Assembly: GCF_900142845.1 (NCBI RefSeq)
Contig: NZ_FSRU01000002.1
Span: 682,001 to 746,000 of the forward strand
Reading direction: 5' to 3'
DNA: 64,000 nt
Source: Paraburkholderia phenazinium
GTDB lineage: Bacteria > Pseudomonadota > Gammaproteobacteria > Burkholderiales > Burkholderiaceae
Below the pieces are notes generated by a model. It was not told the DNA's origin and did not search any database. It worked only from the letters and a program-made list of their open reading frames with translations. Shown in pieces: positions 1-8,324 of the stretch. The translations under genes were made by a program, and so were the position numbers. Numbering within the stretch: position 1 is the stretch's first letter; the number at the start of each line of letters is the position of its first letter.

Positions 1-696
1 CGCGACGCCAGGCCGATTCGTGTCGCCATCTGCGTTCCGTCCGGCGACATGGTACACGCCGACTTTTCGATGGCGCTGGCCGCCATGGCGTACCAATGTG
101 GTCCGGTCACGATCCAGGGCAAGAAACACGAGCCGATCGAACTGGCGCTGATCAACGTCAAGGACAGCCTCGTCATGATGGCGCGCAACGCGCTGGTCGA
201 CGAAGCGCAAAAGCTCGGCGTTGATTACGTGCTCTTCCTCGACAGCGATATGGTCTTCCACCCGTGGACGATCCGGCAACTGATCGAGCGCGATGTCGAT
301 ATCGTCGGCGGCACGTACGTCAAGCGTCGACCGCCTCACACGCTGCTCGGCAAGGCGCTGGATGGCCGGATGCTCGAGGAGGCCATCGCGGGGCAGCAAG
401 TCGGCGGCGACCGCCTGTACGAAGCGTCGGGTATTCCCGGCGGCTGCATGCTGATCAAGATGGGTGTGTTCGAAAAGCTGCAGAAGCCTTACTTCCAGAC
501 GCCGGCGCAGATCACCGACGGTGTCGCGTGGGTAGAGGGCGAAGACTACTTCTTTTGCCGCACCGCGCGGGAGGCCGGGTTCAAGGTCTGGATCGACTGG
601 CCCGTCTCGTTCACGCTGTCGCACATTGGCCAGGAAGTCTTCAAGATCCCGTCAGTTGAAATCAAACCGGAGGCCGGCAATGCGATCGTCCACTGA
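1..696 (+). CDS. Phage-encoded glycosyltransferase-like protein, 5' end outside window
   Basis: The frame is open from base 1, so the gene starts left of the window; the ATG at 49 is internal, because the preceding codons read IRVAICVPSGD, a normal start of the fold. The visible protein has the GT-A pattern: a conserved RN pair (MMARNALVDEA) followed by a DSD metal/nucleotide-sugar motif (LFLDSDMVFHP), then GGTYVKR and a C-terminal EDYFFCRTAREAG segment. The family transfers sugars from nucleotide-sugar donors. Its place directly before head genes suggests it modifies a virion protein, DNA or host surface glycan, but the acceptor cannot be read from sequence. Confidence 0.8.
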   Translation, partial: RDARPIRVAICVPSGDMVHADFSMALAAMAYQCGPVTIQGKKHEPIELALINVKDSLVMMARNALVDEAQKLGVDYVLFLDSDMVFHPWTIRQLIERDVDIVGGTYVKRRPPHTLLGKALDGRMLEEAIAGQQVGGDRLYEASGIPGGCMLIKMGVFEKLQKPYFQTPAQITDGVAWVEGEDYFFCRTAREAGFKVWIDWPVSFTLSHIGQEVFKIPSVEIKPEAGNAIVH

Positions 697-997
697 TACC
701 GAAGAAACGCGCTACGACGCTGGCGATGCGACCTCCGTCAAGGAAAAGGCCAAGCAGGTAAAGATACGCGAAGAGCGCCGCTTGAACGGCTTGCGGCAGA
801 CCATGAGCACCGCCGACGGACGTCTGTGGATGTGGGAGCTTTTGTCGACCTGTCGTCCGTTTCATGTGCCGTTCTCGGGCAATGCGTCGAAAGACGCCTT
901 CGAAAACGGGATGCACAACATCGGCCTGATGCTGTTCGCGCAACTGCGGGCCTCGTGCAAAAAAGAATACGACTTGATGGAGCAGGAAAATGCATAA
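680..997 (+). CDS. Bbp19-family phage protein
   Basis: 105 residues. The ATG at 680 overlaps the stop of the glycosyltransferase gene and has GGAGG at 669-673, so it is preferred over the in-frame ATG at 626. A basic, charged helical N-terminal half (KEKAKQVKIREERR) is followed by the conserved block GRLWMWELLSTCRPF and GLMLFAQLRA, which is characteristic of the small Bbp19 family found beside the scaffold and capsid genes of BPP-1-like phages. The function is not established; position suggests a role in head assembly. The stop overlaps the next start by 8 bases. Confidence 0.7.
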   Translation: MRSSTDTEETRYDAGDATSVKEKAKQVKIREERRLNGLRQTMSTADGRLWMWELLSTCRPFHVPFSGNASKDAFENGMHNIGLMLFAQLRASCKKEYDLMEQENA

Positions 998-1712
998 CCT
1001 AATTCGTCGCTGGATTCTCCTCGAAGGCGAAGGCGCAACCGACGCTCCGGCTGGTAGCGCGACCGCTGCGCCGCCGTCCCCCACCGCGACGCCTGCGCCG
1101 TCACCCGCTCCTGATCCGGGGTTGACGCCTCCCGAGAGCCTGCTCAACGACAAGCCGGAAAGTACTGAGAAGCCGGAAGAGGGCAAGAAACCGGAGGAAC
1201 CGGCGAAGCCCGAAGAGCCGATCACCTACGAGGCATTCAAACTGCCAGACGGCGTGACGCTTGACGAGGCGAAGCTCGGTGATTTCACCAAGCTCGCTGC
1301 CGAGGCGCGTATACCACAAGACGTGGCGCAAAAGTTAGTAGACCTGTATAGTTCTGATCTCAAGGCAATCCAGGATGCGCCAATGCGCGCGTGGACTGAG
1401 ATGCAGAACAAGTGGCAGGAGCAGGTCCGGAATGACCCCGAGATCGGTGGAAAGAATCTGGACAAGAATCTTGCTGCGACGAAAACCGGGCTGAAGAATC
1501 TGCTCGGTGAAGGTGCAGACAAGTTTTTTGAGGCGCTCAACATAACGGGCGCCGGCAACAACCCCGAAATCATCCGTGGACTTTTTAAGGCGGCGTCAGC
1601 CCACGCACCCGCCAGTCCGGTAGCTGGTAGCCCTGCAGGCTTGAGTCAAAAGACTGCTGGTGCAACCCTCTATCCAGGCATGGCAGCACCGGGTAAAGGT
1701 AACGAAGGCTAA
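990..1712 (+). CDS. Probable capsid scaffolding protein
   Basis: 240 residues. The N-terminal third (about 10-75) is rich in Pro, Ala, Glu and Lys and looks disordered. The middle (about 80-185) is helical, with DEAKLGDFTKLAAEARIP, VAQKLVDLY and a conserved W-x-E-x-Q-x-x-W segment around the APMRAWTEMQNKW stretch. This architecture is typical of head scaffolds encoded immediately before the major capsid gene in BPP-1-like phages. No protease motif is visible, so it is called scaffold rather than scaffold-protease. The start overlaps the Bbp19-like gene. The assignment rests on composition, size and neighbours. Confidence 0.65.
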   Translation: MHNLIRRWILLEGEGATDAPAGSATAAPPSPTATPAPSPAPDPGLTPPESLLNDKPESTEKPEEGKKPEEPAKPEEPITYEAFKLPDGVTLDEAKLGDFTKLAAEARIPQDVAQKLVDLYSSDLKAIQDAPMRAWTEMQNKWQEQVRNDPEIGGKNLDKNLAATKTGLKNLLGEGADKFFEALNITGAGNNPEIIRGLFKAASAHAPASPVAGSPAGLSQKTAGATLYPGMAAPGKGNEG

Positions 1713-1718
1713 CCCCAC

Positions 1719-1767
1719 TTGCGCAGATCGGACACATCCCACGTGTCACCCGCGCTGAACAGCAAGG
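1719..1767 (+). promoter_or_regulatory. Repeated 50-bp element, copy A (before major capsid gene)
   Basis: Between the scaffold stop and the capsid start lie the blocks TTGCGC (1719), CGGACACA (1729), CCCACG (1738), TGTCA (1744), CCGCGC (1750) and GCAAGG (1762), in the same order and nearly the same spacing as at 17269-17319 before the tail spike. GACAC (1731-1735) can pair with GTGTC (1743-1747), giving a small hairpin. It may be a phage promoter/operator or an mRNA leader structure for strongly expressed structural genes. The match is direct observation; the function is inference. Confidence 0.6.
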
Positions 1768-1789
1768 AGATTCGACTATGACCACTTAA
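1764..1789 (+). promoter_or_regulatory. Three-codon ORF with strong ribosome binding site ahead of capsid gene
   Basis: AAGGAGA (1764-1770) sits 7 bases before an ATG at 1778 that is followed by ACC ACT TAA, i.e. a Met-Thr-Thr peptide. The stop at 1787-1789 runs straight into AAAGGA (1788-1793), the ribosome binding site of the major capsid gene starting at 1803. A ribosome terminating here would be released at the capsid start, so a coupling or standby role is possible. Loss of a former longer gene is the alternative. Confidence 0.45.
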
Positions 1790-1802
1790 AGGAAAGTCCA
1801 TC

Positions 1803-2849
1803 ATGGCACTTCTCGGCGGTACCGCGCTTACGTACGCGGACTGGGCGAAGCGGATCGATGACGATGGCAAGGTTGCCACGATCATCAACCTGCTGTCGCA
1901 GACCAACGAAATCCTCGACGACATGCTCGTCGTCGAAGGCAACCTCCCCACTGGCCACAAGACCACGGTTCGAACCGGTCTGCCATCGGCTACGTGGCGT
2001 CTGCTGAACTACGGCGTTGTCAAGACAAAGTCCACAACTGCACAGGTCACGGACAACTGCGGCATGCTGGAGTGCTTCAGCGAAATCGACAAGGCGCTGG
2101 CTGACCTGAACGGCAACACCGCTGAATTCCGCCTGTCGGAAGACATGGCCTTCCTCGAAGGCATGAATCAGCAGATGGCCGGCACGCTGTTCTACGGGAA
2201 CGTGCAGACGAACCCGGAGCGGTTCATGGGCCTCTCGCCGCGCTACAACACGTCGACCACGGCCAGTGCTCAAACCGCTGTGAACGTGATCAACGCTGGC
2301 GGCGTGGCTTCGACCAACACGTCGATCTGGATCGTGACCTGGGGTCCGAATACCTGTCATGGCATCTTCCCGAAGGGTCAGATTTCCGGTCTGCAGCATT
2401 ACGACCTCGGCGATCTCGTTCCGCTGACCGATGCCAACGGCAACCTCTACCGCGGCTACCGTACCCACTTCAAGTGGGATATGGGCCTCACGGTTCGTGA
2501 CTGGCGCTACATCGTCCGGATTGCCGACATCGATGTGACGCTGCTCTCCGGCGGTTCGGCGGCGAACCTGATCAACGCGCTGATCCGCGGCGTGCACCGT
2601 CTCCCGACGGCGCCGGTGCGTGTGTCGACCGAGCAGAAGTCGGACGCGCCGGACGGCGCAATGATGCAGATGGGTCGCCTCGCGATCTACTGCAACCGTA
2701 CGATCCGCACCTATCTGGACATCCAGGCGGTGAACAAGACGAACGTGCTGCTGCGCCTGGAAGAGTGGGAAGGCAAGGCAATCACGACCTTCCGTGGGAT
2801 CCCGGTTCGCACCTGCGACCAGATCCTGTCCACCGAATCGTCGATCTAA
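1803..2849 (+). CDS. Major capsid protein (BPP-1-like)
   Basis: 348 residues. The N-terminus (ALTYADWAKRIDDDGK, then INLLSQTNEILDDM and the GNLPTGHKTTVRTGLP segment) and the middle GTLFYGNVQTNPERFMGLSPRY are the typical signature of the major capsid family of BPP-1-like podoviruses, which takes the HK97 fold. It forms the icosahedral shell. The gene has its own intergenic leader of 90 bases with a repeated element and a strong AAAGGA site, and is followed by the cement protein 9 bases later, so the two are likely made in similar amounts. A stem-loop terminator lies downstream at 3372-3398. Confidence 0.85.
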   Translation: MALLGGTALTYADWAKRIDDDGKVATIINLLSQTNEILDDMLVVEGNLPTGHKTTVRTGLPSATWRLLNYGVVKTKSTTAQVTDNCGMLECFSEIDKALADLNGNTAEFRLSEDMAFLEGMNQQMAGTLFYGNVQTNPERFMGLSPRYNTSTTASAQTAVNVINAGGVASTNTSIWIVTWGPNTCHGIFPKGQISGLQHYDLGDLVPLTDANGNLYRGYRTHFKWDMGLTVRDWRYIVRIADIDVTLLSGGSAANLINALIRGVHRLPTAPVRVSTEQKSDAPDGAMMQMGRLAIYCNRTIRTYLDIQAVNKTNVLLRLEEWEGKAITTFRGIPVRTCDQILSTESSI

Positions 2850-2858
2850 GGAGCGGCC

Positions 2859-3341
2859 ATGATCATCGATCAAATGCTGGTGTTCGACCAGGGCACCTAC
2901 AGCACGACCACTGGCATGTCGGGGGCGAACCAGTTCGCCTCCGGTGCGACGACGACGAGCACGAACACGATCAACCTCGTGAACGCGCGCGACATCGGGG
3001 CGGGCTCCGTGAACGACAGCGCCGACCTGACGGTTGAGTGGCTGATCACGACCGCCTATACCGGCGGCACGTCGGTCAACTTCCAGATCCTCGGTTCGAC
3101 CAACAACGCAGCGTGGACGGTATATGCCGAGACCGGTGCGATTCCGATCGCGAACCTGACAGTCGGCGCGCGCCTCAAGCTGAAAATGCCGATCGTCAAC
3201 CCGGACGGTGGCCCGGCTCCGCAGTATCTGCAGTTGAACTACGTGAACGGCGGCGCGAATACCGCCGGCGCGGTGATCGCGTGGCTCGGCTCCGTCGACA
3301 ACGCCCGTTACTACCCGCCGGGCATCGTCGTCAACAACTGA
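2859..3341 (+). CDS. Bbp16-family capsid cement protein
   Basis: 160 residues, beta-rich, starting MIIDQMLVFDQG, with conserved NLVNARDIG, TVEWLITTAY, NFQILGSTNNAAW and a C-terminal DNARYYPPGIVV stretch. This matches the Bbp16 capsid cement family, which in BPP-1 clamps onto the outside of the capsid and stabilises it. GGAGCGGCC precedes the ATG. It lies 9 bases after the capsid gene, the normal order, and is the last gene before an intrinsic terminator, so capsid and cement form the natural high-output pair of this operon. Confidence 0.82.
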   Translation: MIIDQMLVFDQGTYSTTTGMSGANQFASGATTTSTNTINLVNARDIGAGSVNDSADLTVEWLITTAYTGGTSVNFQILGSTNNAAWTVYAETGAIPIANLTVGARLKLKMPIVNPDGGPAPQYLQLNYVNGGANTAGAVIAWLGSVDNARYYPPGIVVNN

Positions 3342-3371
3342 GTCTCCTCGGGGTCTTCGGCGGCCCCGTTT

Positions 3372-3398
3372 GCGGCGGGCTTCGGCCCGTCGCTTTTT
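3372..3398 (+). terminator. Intrinsic terminator after capsid/cement genes
   Basis: GCGGCGGGC (3372-3380), TTCG tetraloop, GCCCGTCGC (3385-3393) form a 9-bp stem with one G-U pair, followed by five T residues. A second, smaller GGGG...CCCC hairpin (about 3350-3366) precedes it. It probably attenuates transcription into the tail genes. Confidence 0.75.
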
Positions 3399-3418
3399 AA
3401 CCGGTTGAGGAAATCGCA

Positions 3419-3754
3419 ATGGCATCCCAGGAAAAGAGCAAGGGTGAAGCTCCCGTTCAAATTCCCCGATATCGCCTGACCGAGAAGGCGTACATCAACG
3501 ACATCCTGTATGACCCGGAGGCGCAGAACCCCAACCTCCACGAGGTCGACTACGAAGGCATTCCGGGCCACCACATGGAGCCCGTGAACGAGGCCGCTCG
3601 CGTCATGAAGGAAAAGCATCCCGGCGATTATGTCGACCCGATCGAGGCCATGACAAACATCCGCACTGGGACGGAGAACAGCGCGCTGGTGGATTTCGCC
3701 ACCGTTCTCGCGAATGCCATGTCGCAGGCGAACACCGCCCGGGCGCACTCCTAA
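3419..3754 (+). CDS. Phage structural-region protein of unknown function
   Basis: 111 residues, acidic and soluble, with no membrane segment. Visible stretches are RYRLTEKAYINDILYDP near residues 20-36 and PVNEAARVMKEKHPGDYVDP near the middle. The TTGAGGAAAT sequence ahead of the ATG provides a ribosome binding site. It sits between the cement gene and a small beta-rich protein. Proteins of this size at this point in BPP-1-like phages are usually minor head or head-completion factors, but I do not recognise a family and assign no function. Confidence 0.6.
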   Translation: MASQEKSKGEAPVQIPRYRLTEKAYINDILYDPEAQNPNLHEVDYEGIPGHHMEPVNEAARVMKEKHPGDYVDPIEAMTNIRTGTENSALVDFATVLANAMSQANTARAHS

Positions 3755-3763
3755 GGAGCTGTC

Positions 3764-4120
3764 ATGGGCAAGTTTGGCACTTCCGGGCCAGAGCAGGCCC
3801 AGACCGTCGTGTCGGGTACCTTCGTGGCGACCGGCACGAGCGCGAGTGCTCCGTTCCTCGGCAAGTTCAACTTCGCCCTGTGGGGCACTTTCGCCGGCAC
3901 GGTCAGCCTGCAAAAGTCATACGACGGTGGCTCGACGTGGATCATTGCGCGCGACATGAACGGCAATGCCATGACGCTGACGGCGCCCGACACCCACGTG
4001 GTCGAAGAGGATGAGCCGGGCGTGCTGTATGACGTCACGTGTTCGGCCTATACCAGCGGAACGGTCAGTTACCGAATATCTGCTGGCGCATCGCGCAGCA
4101 ACGACGCGAGGTTCACATGA
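3764..4120 (+). CDS. Small beta-rich phage protein, possible head decoration
   Basis: 118 residues. It is rich in Gly, Thr and Ser with an immunoglobulin-like pattern: FNFALWGTFAGTVSLQKSYDGGSTW followed by EEDEPGVLYDVTCSAYTSGTVSYRIS. This fold type occurs in phage decoration and tail proteins that present repeats of W/Y-anchored strands. AAGGAGCTGTC precedes the ATG. Its stop (4118-4120) overlaps the next ATG (4117-4119), so the two are translationally coupled. The role is inferred from composition and place. Confidence 0.6.
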   Translation: MGKFGTSGPEQAQTVVSGTFVATGTSASAPFLGKFNFALWGTFAGTVSLQKSYDGGSTWIIARDMNGNAMTLTAPDTHVVEEDEPGVLYDVTCSAYTSGTVSYRISAGASRSNDARFT

Positions 4121-4467
4121 GCGACAACATCGTCGACATGGCGCGCAGCAAGGACTTCGACTACGTCGACTGCCCTCCCAATCCCTACCCCTACGGCCTG
4201 CGCATCCAGTTGTGCAAGGAAGATCTCGAAAAGCTCGGGATCGACACGATGCCCGATCTGGGCGACACGGTGGCGTTCTACGTCTGCGGGTGCGTCTGCA
4301 GCACGGCCGAATCGAAGGATGAGTATGGCGAGACGCGCTGCGTCGGCGTCCAGATCGAAAAAATGTCCATCGAAGAGCCGCCCGGCGAGGAAGAGGAAGA
4401 GCGTGCCGACGCAGTGAAGGGCGGCTTCAAGGAAGCTGCCAAGAAAATCTACAAGAAGCAGGGGTAA
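4117..4467 (+). CDS. Capsid-staple-like small phage protein
   Basis: 116 residues. Translation from 4117 (ATGA overlap with the upstream stop) gives MSDNIVDMARSK; the in-frame ATG at 4039 would lie deep in the previous gene and is rejected. The conserved core PYGLRIQLCKEDLEKLGID, then DTVAFYVCGCV and VGVQIEKMSIE resembles the small capsid staple family of podoviruses, whose members link capsomers. The C-terminus is a charged EEEEE and KK-rich tail. Three Cys residues lie in the central part (residues 33, 56 and 58 approximately). Family assignment is from memory of the core motif. Confidence 0.6.
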   Translation: MSDNIVDMARSKDFDYVDCPPNPYPYGLRIQLCKEDLEKLGIDTMPDLGDTVAFYVCGCVCSTAESKDEYGETRCVGVQIEKMSIEEPPGEEEEERADAVKGGFKEAAKKIYKKQG

Positions 4468-4470
4468 TAC

Positions 4471-5235
4471 ATGGCCAGCAGCCAGGTCCAGATCGCGAAC
4501 ATGGCGCTCGACGTGATCGGCACGCGGTCGACCATTGCTAGCCTGACCGAAGGCAGCACCGAGGCCAACGCTATCGCGCGGCATTGGGACAACGCCGTCG
4601 ATGCAATGCTTCGTGCCGCCCACTGGAATTTCGCGCGCAAGCAGATCCCACTTACGCTGTTGCAGGCTACATTCCTTGGTGGAACGGTCCCCACGCCGTG
4701 GACGCATGAGTACGCATACCCGAGCGACTGTGTCCTGCTGCGTCAGCTCGTGCCGCTAATCCAGCCGACCGACGGCGCAACCGCGACTGCGGATTTTGCG
4801 GCCACCAGTGGATCTCCTCTGTCACAAGCCGCCTTTATGGGGCCGCCGGTGCGATTCATCCTTGCGACCGATCTCGACATCAACGGCAACCCGATCGAGG
4901 TGCTGCTGACCAATCAGCCGCAGGCGATCGGCATCTACACCTTCCGCAACACGAACACGTCGATGTGGGACGCGCTCTTCGTGCAAGGCTTCGCCGCTTA
5001 CCTTGGCGCGCGTATCTGCATGGCCTTGACGGGTGACAAGAACACGCAGCGCATGGCGCTGTCCGAAGCGCAGCAGTACGCCAATGATGCGCAACGCATG
5101 AACGGCAACGAGGGTCTGACGGTCATCAATCAGACACCGGACTGGATGCGCGTGCGTGGGTATGAGATGGACTGGGCGTGGCCAGATGGCGGCATGTTCG
5201 GGTTTGGTCCTCAAGCTCTATCGTTGATCGGCTGA
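4471..5235 (+). CDS. Tail tubular protein A-like (head-tail adaptor)
   Basis: 254 residues. The opening SQVQIANMALDVIGTRSTIASL, followed by ANAIARHWDNAVDAMLRAAHWNFARKQ, is the hallmark of the T7 gp11-like tubular protein A family, which forms the ring between portal and tail nozzle. Conserved tail blocks are WDALFVQGFAAYLGARIC and the C-terminal EAQQYANDAQRMNG. It starts 3 bases after the preceding stop and its own TGA overlaps the next ATG (5233-5237), so adaptor and nozzle are coupled as in related podoviruses. Confidence 0.78.
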   Translation: MASSQVQIANMALDVIGTRSTIASLTEGSTEANAIARHWDNAVDAMLRAAHWNFARKQIPLTLLQATFLGGTVPTPWTHEYAYPSDCVLLRQLVPLIQPTDGATATADFAATSGSPLSQAAFMGPPVRFILATDLDINGNPIEVLLTNQPQAIGIYTFRNTNTSMWDALFVQGFAAYLGARICMALTGDKNTQRMALSEAQQYANDAQRMNGNEGLTVINQTPDWMRVRGYEMDWAWPDGGMFGFGPQALSLIG

Positions 5236-8200
5236 TGGGCAACCCGATCATACTTCCGAGTTTCGCCGCCGGCGAGCTGGCGCCGTCGATGTACGGCCGC
5301 GTCGATCTGGCCAAGTATCACGTCGGCGCGGCGTTGCTGCGCAACTACTTCGTGGACTACCGCGGCGGCGCGTCCTCGCGCACCGGAACGTCGTTCGTCG
5401 GCCAGTGCAAGGACAGCACGCAACCCAACCGTCTCATTCCATTCCAGTTCAACACGCAGCAGACCTATGCGCTAGTTTTCGGCGCTGGCTCGCAGTACTA
5501 CTCCGCAACCGTCACCGGAAATTCTTACGACTCTCCGAGTGGACAGATTATCGTCGAGGTGACCTCGACCTCTGGCCTGACCAGTGGCGAGCGGGTTGTG
5601 ATCGCCGGTACGCTCACGGCCGGCACTGGCGGTGGCGCGCGTCCCACGTTCGACGGTACTTACAGCGTCACTGTGATAGACAGCACGCACCTTTTGCTGC
5701 AGGGGAGCACTTATGTAAAGCCGTGGGTTTCCGGCGGTACCGCGACCGCGTCCGGGGGAAGCCTTCGCTTTGTCACAAACGGTGGCTATGTACTGGAGAT
5801 AGGTACGGCGATAACGGGTATATCCCAGGCTAATCCGGGCGTTGTGTCCGATCCGGGCCATGGATACAGCAATGGCGACCTGGTGCTTCTTCAAGGTATC
5901 GTCGGCATGACGCAAATGAATCAGCGGTTCGGCGTCGTGGCGAATGTGACGACGAACACGTATACGCTAACGGACATGTATGGCAACCCAATAAACACGG
6001 TTGCTTACAGTGCGTATGTGTCCGGTGGCACAGCCGCGCGAGTCTACACGCTCACGACGCCGTACGACGCATCCGACCTGGCGCTGCTGAAATACACGCA
6101 GTCGGCTGACGTCATGACGCTGGTGCACCCCAGCTATACACCGCAGACGCTGACGCGATCGGGAAACGCCGACTGGGCGCTGGCTGCAATAACTTTCCAG
6201 CCGGCCAGCGCTCCTCCGGCCAGTTCGACCGTGAACGAAACGGAGACCGGGACGCAATACCCGAACACCGTCTACAGCTACCAGGTTACCGCAGTGGTGA
6301 ACGGTGTGGAGAGTCTCCCGACGCCGCCGTGCACGACGGCCGGCATTCCTGCCCTGAGCCAGAACGTGGGCGCATTCAATGTCGTTTCATGGTCGTCTGT
6401 CACGGACGCGACTGTGTACAACATTTACCGGACGCAGGAAAACTTGGGCACGAATCCGCCGGCGGGCGCCCTTTTCGGTTATATCGGCTCCGCCAATCCG
6501 GCGACCACAAATACGTTCAACGACGACAATATCCTGCCGGATTTTACAAATTGCCCACCGCAGGCATATGACCCATTCACCGTTGCCGGGAACCCGGGCT
6601 GTGTGTGCTATTACCAGCAACGTCAGGTTTTCGCTGGCATGTCGAACGCTCCGGAGCAGATGGACTTTTCGAAGTCGGGCGACTTCTTCAACATGGACTT
6701 CTCGATTCCGTCGAAGGATGACGACAACATTGAGATCACGATCGCGAGCCAGCAGGTCAATGCGATCGAATTCATGATCCCGATGCAGAGCCTGCTGGTG
6801 CTGACGTCGAGCGGCGCATGGGCTGTCAGCGGCGGAACATCTGGCGCGGCCCTGACGCCATCCCAGGTTCAGGCGTTGCCACAAGCCTATAACGGCTGCA
6901 GCAGCTACTGTCCCCCGATCGCAATCAACTACGACATCCTGTATGTGCAGGCCCGCGGGTCGATCGTTCGTGACCTCGCGTACAACTTCTATGTGAACCT
7001 GTACACCGGCACCGACATCACCATGATGTCGAATCACCTGTTCTTCGGGCACCAGATACTGGAGTGGGCTTACGCCGAGGAGCCATTCAAGCTGATCTGG
7101 TGTGTGAGAGAGGATGGCATCCTGCTTTCCCTCACCTATCTGAAAGAACAGGACGTCATGGCATGGGCACACCATGACACGGAGGGGCTGTTCAAGAGCG
7201 TCTGTTCGGTGATCGAGGGCGAGGAGAACGTCGTTTATGTGATTGTGGAGCGCTTCATTCAGGGGCAGTACCTTCAATATATCGAGCGCTTTGCGAGCCG
7301 TCAGCTTGGCGGGGATCCGACGATTGGTCTGGCGGCGAATCCATCTCTGGCGTGGTGCGTAGACGCCGGGCTTCAGTATCCACTGAACGCGCCCGCCGCG
7401 ACTCTAACGCCCGTAGAAACGGATGCTATCCCCATTATCAGTGCCGTTAATCTTATTGCCGGCGGCCAGAACTACAGCACGCAGACGGTGATCAACATCA
7501 CGGATAGCACGGGGACTGGTGGCATCATTTCGCCGGTCATCGTGGGCGGCGTCATCACGGGCGCCGATATCCTTGAGGAAGGCATTGGTTGGACTAACCC
7601 GACATTGACGGTTTTCGATCCCACGGGGGCTGGATCGGGCGCTGCACTGCAAACCATCCTGGCTAGTCCGGTAACGATGAATGCCAGCGCTGCAGTATTC
7701 GGCTCGACGCAGGTGGGTGATGTGGTTCGCATCAACAACGGAATGGGCTATGTAATGTCTATTCCGAACCCCAGCCAGATCGTCGTTAATGTCGTCAATG
7801 CGCTGACCGGAACATGGCCGGCCAGCGCAGGAACGTGGTCGGTAACGACCCCGGCGCAGACGATTAGCGGACTAGACCATCTCGACGGGCAAACCGTGTC
7901 GGTACTCGCCGATGGAAGCGTCGCACCGGCTCAGGTAGTGGTCAATGGTGCCATCACGCTGGACCGCGCCTACAGCTCGATTACGGTGGGCCTGCCGTTC
8001 ACTTGCCAGTTGCAAAGCCTGTACATCGACGTACAGGAACAGGGCGGCACGATCCAGAGCAAGCGAAAGACCATCCCGGCCGTCACCGTTCGGGTGCAGG
8101 ACTCGCGCGGCGTCTTCGCTGGACCCACTTTCAACACCCTGATCCCGATCAAGGAGCGGACGACCGAAGCCATGGGGCAGCCGATCCAACTCTTCACGGG

Positions 8201-8324
8201 GGACCAGCGCGTCGTACTACCGGCGAATTACAACGTGCCAGGCCAGATTTGCGTGCAGGTCACGGACCCCTTGCCGTCGACGATTCTGGCGCTCATTCCC
8301 GAAATCGTGGTGGGCGACAACTGA
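5235..8324 (+). CDS. Tail nozzle / tubular protein B-like, enlarged
   Basis: 1029 residues from the ATG at 5235, which overlaps the upstream TGA; an in-frame ATG at 5178 lies inside the upstream gene and is rejected. The N-terminus (PSFAAGELAPSMYGRVDLAKY, then LRNYFVDYRGGASSRTG) is the standard start of the podoviral nozzle family. A beta-rich insert with FDGTYSVTVIDSTHLLL and a fibronectin-like TVYSYQVTAVVNGVESLP unit follows, then the conserved QRQVFAGMSNAPEQMDFS block near 480-500. Two Gly-rich loops (around 750-800) look like added surface modules. T7 gp12 has 794 residues, so this is longer. Confidence 0.75.
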   Translation: MGNPIILPSFAAGELAPSMYGRVDLAKYHVGAALLRNYFVDYRGGASSRTGTSFVGQCKDSTQPNRLIPFQFNTQQTYALVFGAGSQYYSATVTGNSYDSPSGQIIVEVTSTSGLTSGERVVIAGTLTAGTGGGARPTFDGTYSVTVIDSTHLLLQGSTYVKPWVSGGTATASGGSLRFVTNGGYVLEIGTAITGISQANPGVVSDPGHGYSNGDLVLLQGIVGMTQMNQRFGVVANVTTNTYTLTDMYGNPINTVAYSAYVSGGTAARVYTLTTPYDASDLALLKYTQSADVMTLVHPSYTPQTLTRSGNADWALAAITFQPASAPPASSTVNETETGTQYPNTVYSYQVTAVVNGVESLPTPPCTTAGIPALSQNVGAFNVVSWSSVTDATVYNIYRTQENLGTNPPAGALFGYIGSANPATTNTFNDDNILPDFTNCPPQAYDPFTVAGNPGCVCYYQQRQVFAGMSNAPEQMDFSKSGDFFNMDFSIPSKDDDNIEITIASQQVNAIEFMIPMQSLLVLTSSGAWAVSGGTSGAALTPSQVQALPQAYNGCSSYCPPIAINYDILYVQARGSIVRDLAYNFYVNLYTGTDITMMSNHLFFGHQILEWAYAEEPFKLIWCVREDGILLSLTYLKEQDVMAWAHHDTEGLFKSVCSVIEGEENVVYVIVERFIQGQYLQYIERFASRQLGGDPTIGLAANPSLAWCVDAGLQYPLNAPAATLTPVETDAIPIISAVNLIAGGQNYSTQTVINITDSTGTGGIISPVIVGGVITGADILEEGIGWTNPTLTVFDPTGAGSGAALQTILASPVTMNASAAVFGSTQVGDVVRINNGMGYVMSIPNPSQIVVNVVNALTGTWPASAGTWSVTTPAQTISGLDHLDGQTVSVLADGSVAPAQVVVNGAITLDRAYSSITVGLPFTCQLQSLYIDVQEQGGTIQSKRKTIPAVTVRVQDSRGVFAGPTFNTLIPIKERTTEAMGQPIQLFTGDQRVVLPANYNVPGQICVQVTDPLPSTILALIPEIVVGDN

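Noticed and set aside
1776..3425. Minus-strand open frame of about 550 codons antisense to the capsid and cement genes
   Set aside because: Composition is that of a GC shadow, and the plus-strand capsid and cement proteins are clearly recognised.
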